Assembly (NCBI GenBank): GCA_035578155.1
Contig: JAPWDM010000005.1
Span: 38,216,108-38,280,107 of the forward strand
Length of the DNA stretch: 64,000 bases
From: Brachynemurus nebulosus
Lineage: Eukaryota > Arthropoda > Insecta > Neuroptera > Myrmeleontidae
Direction of reading: 5' to 3'
Shown: in pieces, positions 51,982-64,000 of the stretch
How positions within the stretch are numbered: the stretch's first letter is position 1
Layout of the letters: each line of letters starts with the position of its first letter
Position numbers and translations under genes: made by a program
The notes under the pieces: model-generated
Databases searched by the model: none
The model's input: the letters and a program-made list of their open reading frames with translations, nothing else
Told to the model about the DNA's origin: nothing

Positions 51982-52290
51982 CATAAAGTCCGCCTAGAAT
52001 ATACGGTCGAGCTGATTTTTTAATGAGGTCCACCGGGATCTTGCAGATCCGAAAACGCCAGTAATAAGCTATCGAACCGATGCTAAAAAATTTCTCACTG
52101 CTAGAGAACTAAATTATTTTAGATGGATACAACTATGCTGCACAAAATTCGTTCGGGTTCTTGGGTCCCCAAAAATACCAAAACTAATTACCCAGCCGAT
52201 TTTAAAAATTCTTTTACTCTTAGAAAGCTAAACTATTTTAAATAGGTATAGGTCTTAGATGAGATCCGCCAGTGCCCAAGATTTGGAAAT
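50490..52290. repeat. 120-bp tandem repeat array, about 14-15 units
   Basis: Units begin around TTTTTTCACTGTTACAGAGC at 50821, 50941, 51061, 51182, 51302, 51422, 51542 and 51662, giving a period of 120-121 bp. Each contains TTAGATAAATATAGATTACG, TTATGTAAGGTC, AGGGTCCATAGGA and AAAAGTGTCAAAAATAAACT. The central units are very similar, while the edge units (50490-50820 and 52020-52290) are more diverged, as expected of unequal exchange. A (TA)n array (51894-51979) interrupts the array. Short ORFs within it are artefacts. Confidence 0.92.
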
Positions 52291-52327
52291 TCGCTATGTT
52301 ATGCAGATGCTGCGACAGGGGTATTTT
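52282..52327 (-). repeat. R1 terminal fragment at the end of the 120-bp array
   Basis: GAAATTCGCTATGTTATGCA followed by GATGCTGCGACAGGGGTATT is the same outer end found in R1 copies B to D. It lies directly at the right edge of the tandem array. Confidence 0.75.
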
Positions 52328-52368
52328 ATTTTAAATTTACATTCTGTTGTTATAACATATTCAGTTTC

Positions 52369-52432
52369 CTGATACACAGGACTCACGCATCGACATCTAG
52401 GCCATTAGCAGTAAATCCTATGTATCAGGAAT
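52369..52432. repeat. Short hairpin-forming inverted repeat
   Basis: TCCTGATACACAGGA at the left pairs with TCCTATGTATCAGGA at the right, with one mismatch and a spacer of about 33 bases. It may be a small MITE. Confidence 0.55.
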
Positions 52433-52984
52433 GGTTTTATATTATCTTGTAAATATAACAGCATAGTTTTGTGTTTTAAAAAAGATTACTGTAATTTTAA
52501 ATTAATAAACGAATAAAAATAAAATGGATTGAGATAATGAAAAATTTCTACAATTAACCAAATTTTATAAATCAAAATATAAAAATACGTCGAACAGCTA
52601 CAAATATTAGCAAACGGATTATCGTTTGTAACTGTTTATTCAGTGGAGACAGTGTGTTCGCAAACAGTTAAAAACAGTTGCAAATATTTGCAAACAACTA
52701 CAAACATTTGAAGCAAATGTTTTCTCGGTGGATCCGCACCTTAAAAGTAACTGATAACGAAATTTGTAACGATATGTAATTTCAAAAAATTTTAATAGCA
52801 TTTTCGTCTTGGAGTTTTAAAACTTTTTAATTTAAAACTTTTATAAAGTTTTCATTGTAACGGAAAAGTATTAACGCAAATACGATCACACCTGATCGAA
52901 GTTTATCAAACCTGGCTAAGAACCATCTCGCGACTACCAGTTTTTAAAGTGGTTTACTAAGATTTTACTTTAATCCGGGAAATC

Positions 52985-54290
<1,306 letters not shown>

Positions 54291-54299
54291 TTCTACAAC

Positions 54300-55040
54300 A
54301 CTAAGCTCTGTTCATGAGTGGACCTGGATACAGAGGGTGGTCATGACGGTCATGACCCCGCTCCCCTGCCCCCTGAAAAGAGAATTCAAATTTTATCCTA
54401 GTTTACCTAACAATATCATCAAATTTACTAAAATTTTCAATGACTTACAAAACCGTAAATAAAATGGCAAAATGATGAAACTGGGAACAAATTATAGACT
54501 TTTTAAGTCCTTCGTTTCATTCTTACCAAAATTAGGCACGTAGGATTACTACGGCCACATTTATTAAAATAATTCGGTCATTTTGATAGTAAAAATGGTA
54601 AGTACAGTATAGCACCGATAATGGAAAGATCAGTTTTGGAAATTTTTTGAGAGCATCAAATTACTCTCAAAATTTTTTGAGAGTATCAAATTGAGAGCAT
54701 CAGAGGCAACATCACTTTTGGAAAGTTGCATCAAAAATGTCAAGTATTTATCAAAAAATTTCCAAAATTAATGTTTCCATTATCGGTGCTATACTGTACT
54801 TACCATTTTTATGTGCTATACTGTACTTACTCATGCCCAAATTACCTTAACTCAATCAATGACCCTATGTCAAATAACTTCCATAGTTTGTGATTCGAGA
54901 AAAAAAGAATTTTAAATTTAATGACGTCATCAAGTTTATTAAAATTTTTCAGTATCTTAAGAACCGTTAATGAAATGACAGAATGATGAAACTGGAAAAG
55001 AATTACTGATTTTCAGAGTCGTTCTTTTAGTGCTAACTTA
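54300..55040 (+). repeat. Dispersed repeat R4, copy 2 (interrupted by a MITE)
   Basis: Collinear with 28905-29590. Anchors include GGTGGTCATGACGGTCATGA, CCAAAATTAGGCACGT and AATTCGGTCATTTTGA. The match breaks at about 54600 and resumes at about 54830 (CATGCCCAAATTACC), with the pogo-type MITE in between. Confidence 0.65.
54605..54796. mobile_element. pogo-type MITE, 192 bp
   Basis: Perfect terminal inverted repeats of at least 20 bp (CAGTATAGCACCGATAATGG) lie inside TA dinucleotides at 54603-54604 and 54797-54798. The CAGTA start and TA target fit the pogo/Tigger branch of Tc1/mariner. The mirror symmetry extends outward for about 14 bp into the flank (TAAAAATGGTAAGTA on the left, its reverse complement on the right). 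This is unusual and suggests a local inverted duplication after insertion. Confidence 0.85.
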
Positions 55041-57036
55041 TAGGTTAACTTTATAAGTGTTAAAAGAGGATTATAAAATTTTTAACACCCCCTCTAGTTT
55101 GAGAACTGAATCCGCCTCTGATTCTGTGCTGAATTCAACTTGAAACTAATGTTGCAATCTTTATTTTATCTTAAAAGATACTCGAAATGCTTGTAAAAAT
55201 TTGTTCGTATGACACGGCACACAGATAAGAATTGAGAAACGATATTAATCCTTAAATTTTACTGCCTATTCACCATTCCATTAACGCTTCGTTTAATTTA
55301 TTAAAAATATTTCCATAAATATGATACATGCCACTAATGATTTACATAGGTTTAAGTTTGAACAAGTTTATTAAAACATTTTCTAAATTTATTCAAATTA
55401 TTACTGTAACTATTTTATAACTTTCCTTTCTTATATCCCTAATTACCAGAAATACCCTTTGAAATAAGGCTTGCTTTCATGACACTGACTCTTCAAGTAC
55501 ATTTTTTACGATAATATTTTACTGACCTATTTATCTGTAAATCTACTTTATTTTTCTATTTTTAAAGAATATTTTCTTGTATTTTTCATATGGTACAAAA
55601 GTATAGAATTCTGTTTGATTTATTATTGATTACACTTGAACATAAAAATGAGTTTATCATCCAAATTTAATGATATAAATAAAAATCAATGACCAGGAAA
55701 AAGAAACAGATATAAAAAATATGTCAATTGCTACTTCAAATCTTATTATCTTCGTTCAGTGACATCATAAACAAATGGAATTTCATTTTTGTATACGATC
55801 TAACTCCATCTAACACCACCCACCACAATACGCATAATAAAAAATATTTTTCATCAAACATGAGAAATAATTCTCATTTTCGAAAAGAATCTCATTTTCA
55901 TTTGTTCGACTTTGTTTTGTTTATTATTTTTTCACACAGATTTTCGTTTATTTTCTTATATTTTCTTTTGTTGATTAAATTACATCTCTGATATGAGTCT
56001 ATGAAAAATCGAAAAATGGTGTCATTTTTTATTTGATTTGATTTCATGATGATTTTGATTTAATAACTATTCAACAGCAAAGTTTGCAAGTTTCTATTTT
56101 CTTTTAGGTGTTACTTAGGACAAGGACTAAAAAATTGTTTTAATGATTACAATGAAAATACAAAAAACGCATTTTAGCCACACGAAATTTTTGGTCTAGT
56201 GCGATGTTTTCACTGGCAAAGTTTATTGTTTGCAAATTTTCATGAGATTTTTTTTGTTTTGAATTTCTAAAAATAAACAATTAAATGTTGTTAAAAATCA
56301 CCGTTGATGACTGTAAAAGTTACAAAGACAAAATCTCGAATAACTTCCAGACATATAAGTATAGCTTGCAGCTCTTATTTGCACAATTTTTTAAATCAAT
56401 ACTTTAGCCGTTATAAAAAGAGTAAATATTTTACAGTAATAACAAGAAATAATAACTCAAAGAAATAAAAAAAGCCACTGAATACACTTTTAACAGCCGA
56501 AATTGATAATTGCAGCAGATAAAAATCACATACCATTGCTAACTTTTACAACTTTTTTAATGAATACTGATTTTTTTGAATAAATGGATATTGTTTTGCA
56601 ATTCATTGAAATTCTGTAGTGATACAAATTTACTAACATAAATAAATTCAATTGCTACCATCGCTCCAGACAGTATGAAGGAAAGTAGCGATTTGCTAGG
56701 AAAAACAAAGAAATAAAACAACTCCATCTAATATTAAAAGAATGTAGGTACAAATAATATACTAGAATACTAATATTGACTGTACAACAAATAAGTCAAT
56801 ATTACAACCATCCTCGATTTACTAAGTTTAGTTTGAGTAAACGTACTAAATCAAATACCTATGTATTACCTATTATGTCCGGAAAGATGTTTCTTTCGGG
56901 AAAAAGTGAGTATGGTTTTGTTTGCAAAAGGTACAAATTCATTTGATTAAGAAGTGTATTTAACAAAGTATTATCACAGTTGAGCCACCATTGCTTTGTG
57001 AGGCATTATACTTTTATACATTTCATACTTGTTATG
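55041..57036. other. No recognised feature
   Basis: Two kilobases of A/T-rich sequence with chance ORFs only. I see no repeat family or RNA gene. Confidence 0.5.
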
Positions 57037-57190
57037 CCTGCTCTACACTCTTGGTCGAAGTTCCTCGCCGAAGTACCCGCGGAAGTTGGCTGATGCCCGA
57101 ATAGCGTTACAACACCAACAACGAAGGAGCACGATGTAACTTCCTATAGACTCTCGTACTCAGTCAATTTCGCGAGAATGTAGAGCAGAT
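57037..57190. mobile_element. Short MITE, family related to 34.1 kb
   Basis: CTGCTCTACACTCTTGG at the left is mirrored by ATTCTCGCGAA...TGTAGAGCAG read in reverse at the right. Internal GAAGTTCCTCGCCGAAGT links it to the element at 34053-34167. Confidence 0.6.
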
Positions 57191-57562
57191 ATTAGGATAT
57201 TCATACAAATAACATATCTAAAATATCAAATGAAATTAACTTATCTGTTAATACATGTTTTCTAATAAATTGTGTCACTAATAATTATTGAAAGAAAAAC
57301 AGGTGGCACGCGTTCGTACATTCAATTAGCACCTGTTTCTTTTTGGTCCGGCGTAAATAGACCAAGATAAAGAAACGATTTTTTTGAAGTTGGAAATTTT
57401 ACAAAGGTTAGGGAAAATATTTTGTCTATCCTCTATATCTATACTGTTACATTAAATCTCGCCCCCGTCTTTCCTAAAATGGGAAAGAAATATTTCTTTC
57501 TTATTTTATTCCCTACAAAAAACACGTGACGAGCAAAAAACAAAGTCTCAAATTCAACATTT

Positions 57563-57612
57563 TGGCGCCCGGAGCACGTGCCCCCACTGTTCCGCCTGGA
57601 TCCGGCTCTGTA
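57563..57612. repeat. hAT MITE fragment
   Basis: GGAGCACGTGCCCCCACTG, then CGCCTGGATCCGGCTCTG, resembles the right half of the element at 19872-20017. The left end is not visible. Confidence 0.5.
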
Positions 57613-57798
57613 AATAAATAAAGTAAAATGATTTGTTTAAAGAGTGAGACTCATGTTTCTAATAAAACAACAATGTTTGAATAGTTTTTTAATTTTTTTT
57701 ACATTTTGTAGGGTTACCTATATATTTTATCGATTGTTGATAATTTCTTGGAATCGTTTCAATAACTATGCTTCTGAATTGTTTACAAATTTGACCGA

Positions 57799-57822
57799 TA
57801 CACACACACACACACACACACA
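57799..57822. repeat. (CA)n microsatellite
   Basis: About 12 CA units. The Thr-His repeats in the overlapping ORF are an artefact of this tract. Confidence 0.9.
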
Positions 57823-58652
57823 TACACGTAGCTCATTATGTATAGCGCGATCTAGTTGCTAGCAATAGAATGGAAACACGAGAGCTATTAACAATTGAGG
57901 CTATTAGAGCTAGAGCTTAATATACCTATAGCATAATGAATAGATGAGTACATTGTAAACTAGTGACCTAATTTTCAAGGAGTAGTGTATTGAAAATTTT
58001 AATGAAACGTGCACGGTCAAACATGGAAAGCTTACCAAACACTACAAATATAAATTTAGTGGAAATAATGTATTTCATATAGATTAATATCTATTGATAA
58101 TAATGTATATGAAATTTTCAATTGTAGCGATCATTAATTTTTTTCAATTTTTATGATAATACTAGCGAGTAGCACTCGCCGAGTACCCAGCATGCGTTCA
58201 AATACATCCAAAAAAAAAGTATTTTTATTTTAATTCAGTTTATTGAAGTGTTTCTCGATTTTTGAGTTCGCTGTAACCAGCTTTTTTTTGCTTGAAATAA
58301 AAATTAAAAAAAGCGTAGAATAATACTGCTTTTCTTTAAAAAAGAATTTATTATTACTGCAACATATAAACAAAAGACATTTTTCTTTGAAAATTTTCAA
58401 GGAACGTTAAACTACGTATTAAGGTGACTGACTTTCAAGTTTCAGCTGCATCTTTAGAAAATTGTCAACAAAATTAAACATAAAAGTAAATTAAAAGAGA
58501 TACACATACTGAAAATGTAAAATGTTGGAATAATAGTCATTAATGAACACAAATACAGTGGCGGAAGAAGATTTTTCTGGGGAAAATAATAAATTGAAAA
58601 TGATAAACTTTTGTAGTTACTGGACATCTGTAGTTACTGAATAATCTTATAA
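57823..58652. other. No gene; one dispersed repeat fragment
   Basis: At 58155 the motif TACTAGCGAGTAGCACTCGC matches the block at 21283, and TTTATTGAAGTG follows in both. The rest is A/T-rich. Confidence 0.5.
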
Positions 58653-59057
58653 GGGAGCGTCCATAAACTACGTAGTTCCATTTTGGTCAATTGTGAACCC
58701 CTCCCCCTCCATGTAGACCACAGGCGATTTTTGCTTTAACAACCCCTCCCCCACTCCATAGTGGAAACGTAGTTTCTCCTTTCTATCATAAAATATGTAA
58801 GGCACTTTTTACAGTTTAGTAGAATATTTCCTTAAAAAACACGTCCCCTGACAGTAAAAATTTAATGTAAAGACTGCGTGTGATCATATGGTTACATAAT
58901 TCGCTTGAGAAAGTTTTGTCAAATTCAAAATATCCGAAAAAATATCCGAGTCAGTAGCTCGACTCTGATTCCCCCCTCCCCTCATGTAGTCCAACGTAGC
59001 TTTTTGCAGAACCCCCTCCCTCCCACCAATTAGGCTACCCAATTTATGGACGCTGCC
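58653..59057. mobile_element. Harbinger-type MITE, 405 bp
   Basis: The left end is GGGAGCGTCCATAAACTACG and the reversed right end GGCAGCGTCCATAAATTGGG. Trinucleotide TAA duplications flank it (58650-58652 and 59058-59060), fitting the TWA target of PIF/Harbinger elements. C-rich blocks (CCCCTCCCCC) lie in the left and right thirds. Elements with a 'gcgtccataaa' end are widespread in insects (recalled). Confidence 0.75.
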
Positions 59058-59060
59058 TAA

Positions 59061-59900
59061 AATTTTCTAGTGTTTAGCAATGTCGATTAATGAACAATGA
59101 AAAGAACCGATAAAACCATATTATTGTTCTGCATTTTGGAAAATTTCAAAAACATTTGGAAACGTATAATTTTTTTATGTTGTCTCTGAATTCTCTTGTC
59201 CGTTGTCGTTACAATGGAGAATTTGACTGATTTTGGGAAACTATTTTAAAATACACATATTTATGTATTATGCATGTATATAATTTTAATTTTTAAAAAT
59301 AATACCGAAAATCGTTAGAAAAAATTAATTTAATATTTGTTCTCAAAATTTGCGCGAAAACGTTCACTAGCTTCAATTACGTCACATTCTCTAGATAGCA
59401 ACAGGTGTCATGTAACTAAGAAAAAAAAATGTTTATTTTTCTTATAACTAGGAAAAAAACGGCTGATTTTTAAAAAATTGATTAAATTCAAATTAATTTC
59501 CATAGTTCTGTTTGTTAACCGGAATTCACGTAGCGACCTTAGTGGCGACACTGTTGAAATATAAGAGAAAGCAAGGTCACAGCCGATTTTTGCTGACGTA
59601 ATTTATAGCAGAAAAATATTAATTTTTTTAAAATTAAATAATGATAGTTAAGATGAATTAACATAAAAAATTGCTGTCTTTTATTATCAATTTTCATTAA
59701 AATTTGTTTTTATTGTTTTTCTTTGATACTGTCAAATACGCCATTGTCTGCGAAAAATTTTAAATTTGAAAAAAAGAAGTAATTAAACACTGGTTCTCCT
59801 CACAGGCGGCATACTTCTATGACTTAGGTATAAAAAAGCTTGTAAAACGTCATGACAAATGTTTAAACATACACAGAAACTATATAGAAAAATAGAGAAA
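59061..59900. other. No recognised feature
   Basis: A/T-rich sequence without identifiable gene or repeat. Confidence 0.5.
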
Positions 59901-60340
59901 CATGTAAGGAATTAATTAAATAATTAAAAAGAGTTTTTTGAATTACTGCAGCATTTTTCGAAAACTATAACTCCGTCACTGACTGTAGAACAAGAAAAAA
60001 AATTAAAAATAAACGAGAAAAACAAAAAACGATTTAAGATGAAAAATAAACAATTATATACGACAATAAAAGTACCAAGTGCGCCTAGTGGAGTATACAA
60101 TACATTATAAAAATAAGAAACAAAGTCAAATGATAATAAAACAAAGACCAAAGATACACTATAACACACATTAAAACAGGACAACAACATACAAAAAAGG
60201 TATAGTAAAGGTAAATTGCTGTTACAAAAAAGAGATGAAATAAAAACAAAAAAACAACTCACTAATAAAACACTTAACACAACAAACAAAACAAAAGCCG
60301 AGCCGGCAGGCGAGCACCTAAAAATGGAAGGAAACGTAAT

Positions 60341-60400
60341 ATGACGCGTCGTGACGCTGCTATCCAAGCAAGCAAGCGTCGTTATGACATGGTACACAAG
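60341..60400 (+). CDS. Possible short first coding exon
   Basis: An ATG at 60341 opens a frame of 20 codons, MTRRDAAIQASKRRYDMVHK, that ends exactly at AAG before GTAAAC, a usable donor site (GT at 60401). Upstream is several hundred bases of A/C-rich, T-poor sequence on this strand with scattered CAAACAAAACAAAAG tracts. That is a composition common in insect 5' UTRs. Base composition here is richer in G/C than the surroundings. No downstream exon was found within the window, and no family is recognised, so the call is tentative. Confidence 0.25.
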
Positions 60401-63400
60401 GTAAACGTTAAAACTTCAATATCGCACACGATAAGTAAACAGTGTTGTTTAGGAGAATTTGTTGTTGGTACGTTCGTTGGTAATGATTAAATGTTTATAA
60501 TGAAAACAGAATATACATAATGTTTAGTTTAGGTTGGTACCGATTTTGTGGTTATGTTTTCGTTCGGTTAGTATTAATGTACATTTTATATATGCACGTT
60601 TGTTTATGTATCGATGGATTATTTTATACATAATACATGATGGCAGCTTAGTTGAAAAGATAAGATAGAAGAACTTAAGAAAATGTTTTTCAAACACCTC
60701 TCATGAATAAATAATTTTGATATTTCCCACCATGTTTGTAAGCCAATGCGGAATCTGTAAATATTAATCATTAAAAAGATGTACGTACAGAGCATCCGAT
60801 TTTCGATTACTTTACAGGGATAAGTATTATTTTTTTTAAATAGAGAAACCACAGATTACAGAAACATAACTAGCTATCTCATCCGGCCTAATTTTCATGG
60901 CCAAAAGATGACGTAAATCCCCACCGAGGTGTTATGTATGTATATTCAGCTTCTGCGTGTGTCGTGTCACTTGTGTATGTATGAGTCTCATTGGCCATTG
61001 CTTCTGTTTCGCGTACATATCACATACCTCTCTACATACGTACTATATGATACGTACTTATCTACTGTGATTAATAATCACAGTGCAGCAAGATAACAAT
61101 GATCAACAATTCAAGTTAGTGCTTGTTATTCGCACACTGGTTGTGAAACGACTGAATATAAAGTGGTATAACATCCCGCCAAAAGGCGCCAATCGCTCCA
61201 CGCATTTTTCTATTTTGTATTTAGACTGAATCCATGCATCCGTGAGAGAAACAAATATCATATAATTCTGTCCATCTGTCATAGAGATTTTTCTTTAAAA
61301 CTATATAACGTAGGGAAATTTGACATAACGTTAAATCTTAGTAATGTGTAAAATTGGAAGGGGGGGTGAAAATGAGGATAGGGGACTGTTTGGTCCAGAA
61401 AAAAAGTTTTAATTTATATATCATCTGAAGCGTCATTTGAAAAAGCTATCTCTCTATTTAAAAATAAATTTTTCATTTTTTATAATTTTTGGTTAAGTGG
61501 TCTCAATGATAAAGCACAAAATATAATACGTAAACAACATCTAATTTTTAAAAATGACATCCTGAATACGGTGGAAAACGAAATTACTCAAAATTTTACA
61601 AATGCTGCGTAATCATGAATAAATAATTCATGATTACATAACTTTTGTCGCTAATTCCACCAAACGTTTTTCAACTACTTCAACCAACAGTTTCAATTCT
61701 CTATACAAAAACGAAATTATTTTTAACATAAAAAAAATTATCAAAGAGGAAAAAAACACAAAATATCACAATTTCGTGATTTCACGGTTAAAATAAAAAT
61801 ATGTTTTTCATAATAATTTAAATATAAAAACGATTCTTACGTCGCAATACTTGGTTAAATGTAATATGACAGAAAGGTGAAGGTCAATCGATTTTCACTG
61901 GGAATGTGTCTTGTCCCGCTCGAGTCGAGCGATCGCTTATTGAAATAGAAATTTTTCTTGAATATTTATTTCATTTTAATTTAAAAGTTTGTAAAATTTT
62001 CACGTCAAGGAAATTACAAAAGACATAAAATTGGTACGTGAAGACATGCCAAATTGATAACATGAAATTTAATTTTAAAGTTTATTGACGATATTTCAAG
62101 CAGATTAAAGATAAAGGTTGTTTATATGATTGGTATATAAAAATGTGACTCGAAAATTAACTAATAGTATATATGATTTGCAATTAAGGCAAAGTCTGAA
62201 ATGATTTGTTTAACGTTTATTGGAAAACTATACCAATTTAATTCTGTAATCCGTAACTTTTGTCCCATTTCACTGGTCACACTTGAACGGTCTTCTAATT
62301 AATTTAACTCTTTTCAGTGTCACTAAACAGACACGCCATAAATCTTCATTGTATAAGAATAAGAAAACCAAACAAAATTATGAAATAAATTAATGGATAC
62401 TAAGAAGCTAAAATGCGATGGTTTAAAATAATAAATTAAGAAATATTAACTTAATATTTATCCTTGTAAAAGGGTTAATAACCGCAACAACATCAACAAA
62501 ATAAATCACTACCGAATATTTACATCCTTGTAAAACAAATAATTAATTAAAACATTCCTCTTTACCCGCGCCTCTCTAATCCTCCACCACGTGTACGTGT
62601 ATTAAACATAAATAATTAAAAATATGACATAAAATAATTAGGGTAAAACAGTAGCGTCAGTACCCTTAACAGTAATATCTCTTCAAACCAAATAATTTTC
62701 GGTTGTGTTTTTGTGACCGATGTATAGAGGTGGAAGGGTTAAAAATTAATCGTACATATTGTTGCTGTTAATATTCAAACATTTCTACCTATTATTCGTC
62801 TTTACTATACTTGGTAGACCTAAAGATAATGGTAATATTTTTGTTGGATATGTGGTTTTTACTGCATGTAATATTTTTGTTTTTATATGACAAATATCGC
62901 TGTAATAAAATGTAATATACTAATATATATTGCTCCATATATTTAAAATCATATACAATGCATATTTCTTTAATTTAAATTCATCTAACTTCAGAATGAC
63001 GTCATTAGAAATGATAATTGTCAGAATTATCAATAGTAAATACAGGATACAATGTAAGGTTGCAAAATAAGATACACTCCGATCTATGGTCGTGCAGTCT
63101 TTTTTGACATAGGTAGTTATCGATTTAGATAACAAAACATCAATTATTGAATATTTTCTTCATCTCTAAGTCTGTCTGTACTGTTTCTACTCTCAATAGT
63201 CTCAATCCAACCGGAAAATACAAAAATCGATTCGAGCAACAGTTGCTTCAAAATTGTATTTGTGTCACAGCAAGAAATACCGTAGAGGCCAATCGGGATC
63301 AGTAATAACATATATGTGTGTGTGTGTGATGATACCGCGGACAGGTTACTAGGTAATACACTGTCACAGTAGTGAACATCATCACTCTTATGGCTTCTAC

Positions 63401-64000
63401 ACAATGAATGAAATAATTATTTCTTATTTCATTCATTGTGCAGAAGTTATAAATGTCACATCGCACCGTTCGCTTGGAGCACGCTTCATATGGATTTGTT
63501 GACATGGTTCCGTATCGCATCAACGTGTCAAAAATGTTGCCGGCCCTTGGGAAAGTTTACTGCTTAGATGCGCAGATTTTATAGTGCTAATCTGAAAATA
63601 TCAGAGGCGACATTTATCTTCGAAAAAATTTCCTATTGTATTTCGTTTATATTGGATAAATTTGTTTGCATCCTCTGTACGTATTTAACTTTTAATTAAA
63701 TAAAATAGTTGTTCAAATTAAAAAAAAAAGTTATCTTCTTTATCAAAAAAAGTTATTAGTTTTGCTATTTCAACTCGATTTTTACTCTCAAAAGACGTCA
63801 TTTGAAAGTCAAATGAAAAACTGTACAACAAATGATTTATACTTATTTCACCCACAGTAAAAACTACGGTAGAATAATTTCTAAATTCACATATTACAAT
63901 ATAAAAAAATTATTTGTATATAAAAGTGTATTAAAAAAAAAAAAAGAAAAATGAAAAAAAATAATACAATGCACGACTTGAAGCAAAGCAAGGATAATAT
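60401..64000. other. Gene-poor right end of the window
   Basis: No coding sequence recognised. Notable items are two hairpins (61610-61637, a stem around TAATCATGAAT; and 63394-63446) and a (TG)n tract near 63315-63328. The rest is A/T-rich. Confidence 0.5.
63394..63446. repeat. Near-perfect 23-bp-stem hairpin
   Basis: CTTCTACACAATGAATGAAA (63394 on) pairs with the segment at 63424-63446, with one mismatch and a 7-base loop. Weaker pairing extends outward on both sides. The size is compatible with a microRNA precursor or a tiny MITE; nothing in the sequence decides between them. Confidence 0.7.

Noticed and set aside
50490..52290. CRISPR array
   Set aside because: The units are 120 bp with similarity along their whole length and no unique spacers, in a eukaryotic context. 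This is a tandem satellite.
59924..60397. 157-codon hydrophobic minus-strand ORF
   Set aside because: The opposite strand is A/C-rich, so this strand reads as Phe, Leu, Ser and Val by composition. I see no splice or domain support.

Overview
This window is A/T-rich nuclear DNA from an animal, almost certainly an insect. The evidence is spliced exons with GT-AG junctions, a complete piggyBac element, Tc1, Jockey-type and hAT-type remnants, and very long (TA)n arrays. I cannot fix the order from sequence alone. Nothing suggests a bacterial or organellar origin: there are no operons, ribosome binding sites, rRNA genes or CRISPR arrays.

Genes. The only conserved host gene I recognise lies on the minus strand between about 42.46 and 30.19 kb. 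Three exons (42464-41843, 35268-35141, 30431-30194) join in frame through consensus splice sites. They encode the N-terminal 265 residues of a multi-pass membrane protein that I identify as Tincar. Its introns are 6.6 and 4.7 kb and packed with repeats. Exon three ends at a donor site in phase 1, and I could not find the next exon, so the rest of the gene, if it lies to the left, may begin inside or beyond positions 1-30193. Everything in that stretch could then be intronic. Two weaker exon candidates are a terminal-exon-like ORF at 4982-4667 (minus) and a short 5' exon at 60341-60400 (plus).

Mobile DNA. From left to right: a TA-flanked MITE inserted into a (TA)n array (71-650); a CpG-rich, inverted, TTAA-flanked island (3810-4110); a Tc1 transposase fragment (5.2 kb); a Tc1/mariner-type MITE (6617-6993); a near-perfect 162-bp palindrome (9038-9199); a complete piggyBac element with an intact 585-residue transposase (15312-17777); hAT-type MITEs with 8-bp target duplications (19872-20017, 31503-32632, 46780-46970); a 401-bp direct repeat that looks identical in both copies (20823 and 24176); a chimeric retrosequence made of a tRNA-like head and a Jockey-LINE 3' end (32843-33437); a pogo-type MITE (54605-54796); and a Harbinger-type MITE (58653-59057).

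A recurrent family, called R1 here, has constant flanks around a (TA)n core. It occurs at 0, 35.4, 39.5, 40.1 and 42.8 kb, with end fragments elsewhere. Between 43.4 and 50.2 kb a related family forms a nest of inverted duplications around further (TA)n arrays. A satellite-like array of 120-bp units follows at 50.5-52.3 kb. The last 9 kb (55-64 kb) is mostly featureless A/T-rich sequence with a few MITEs and hairpins.
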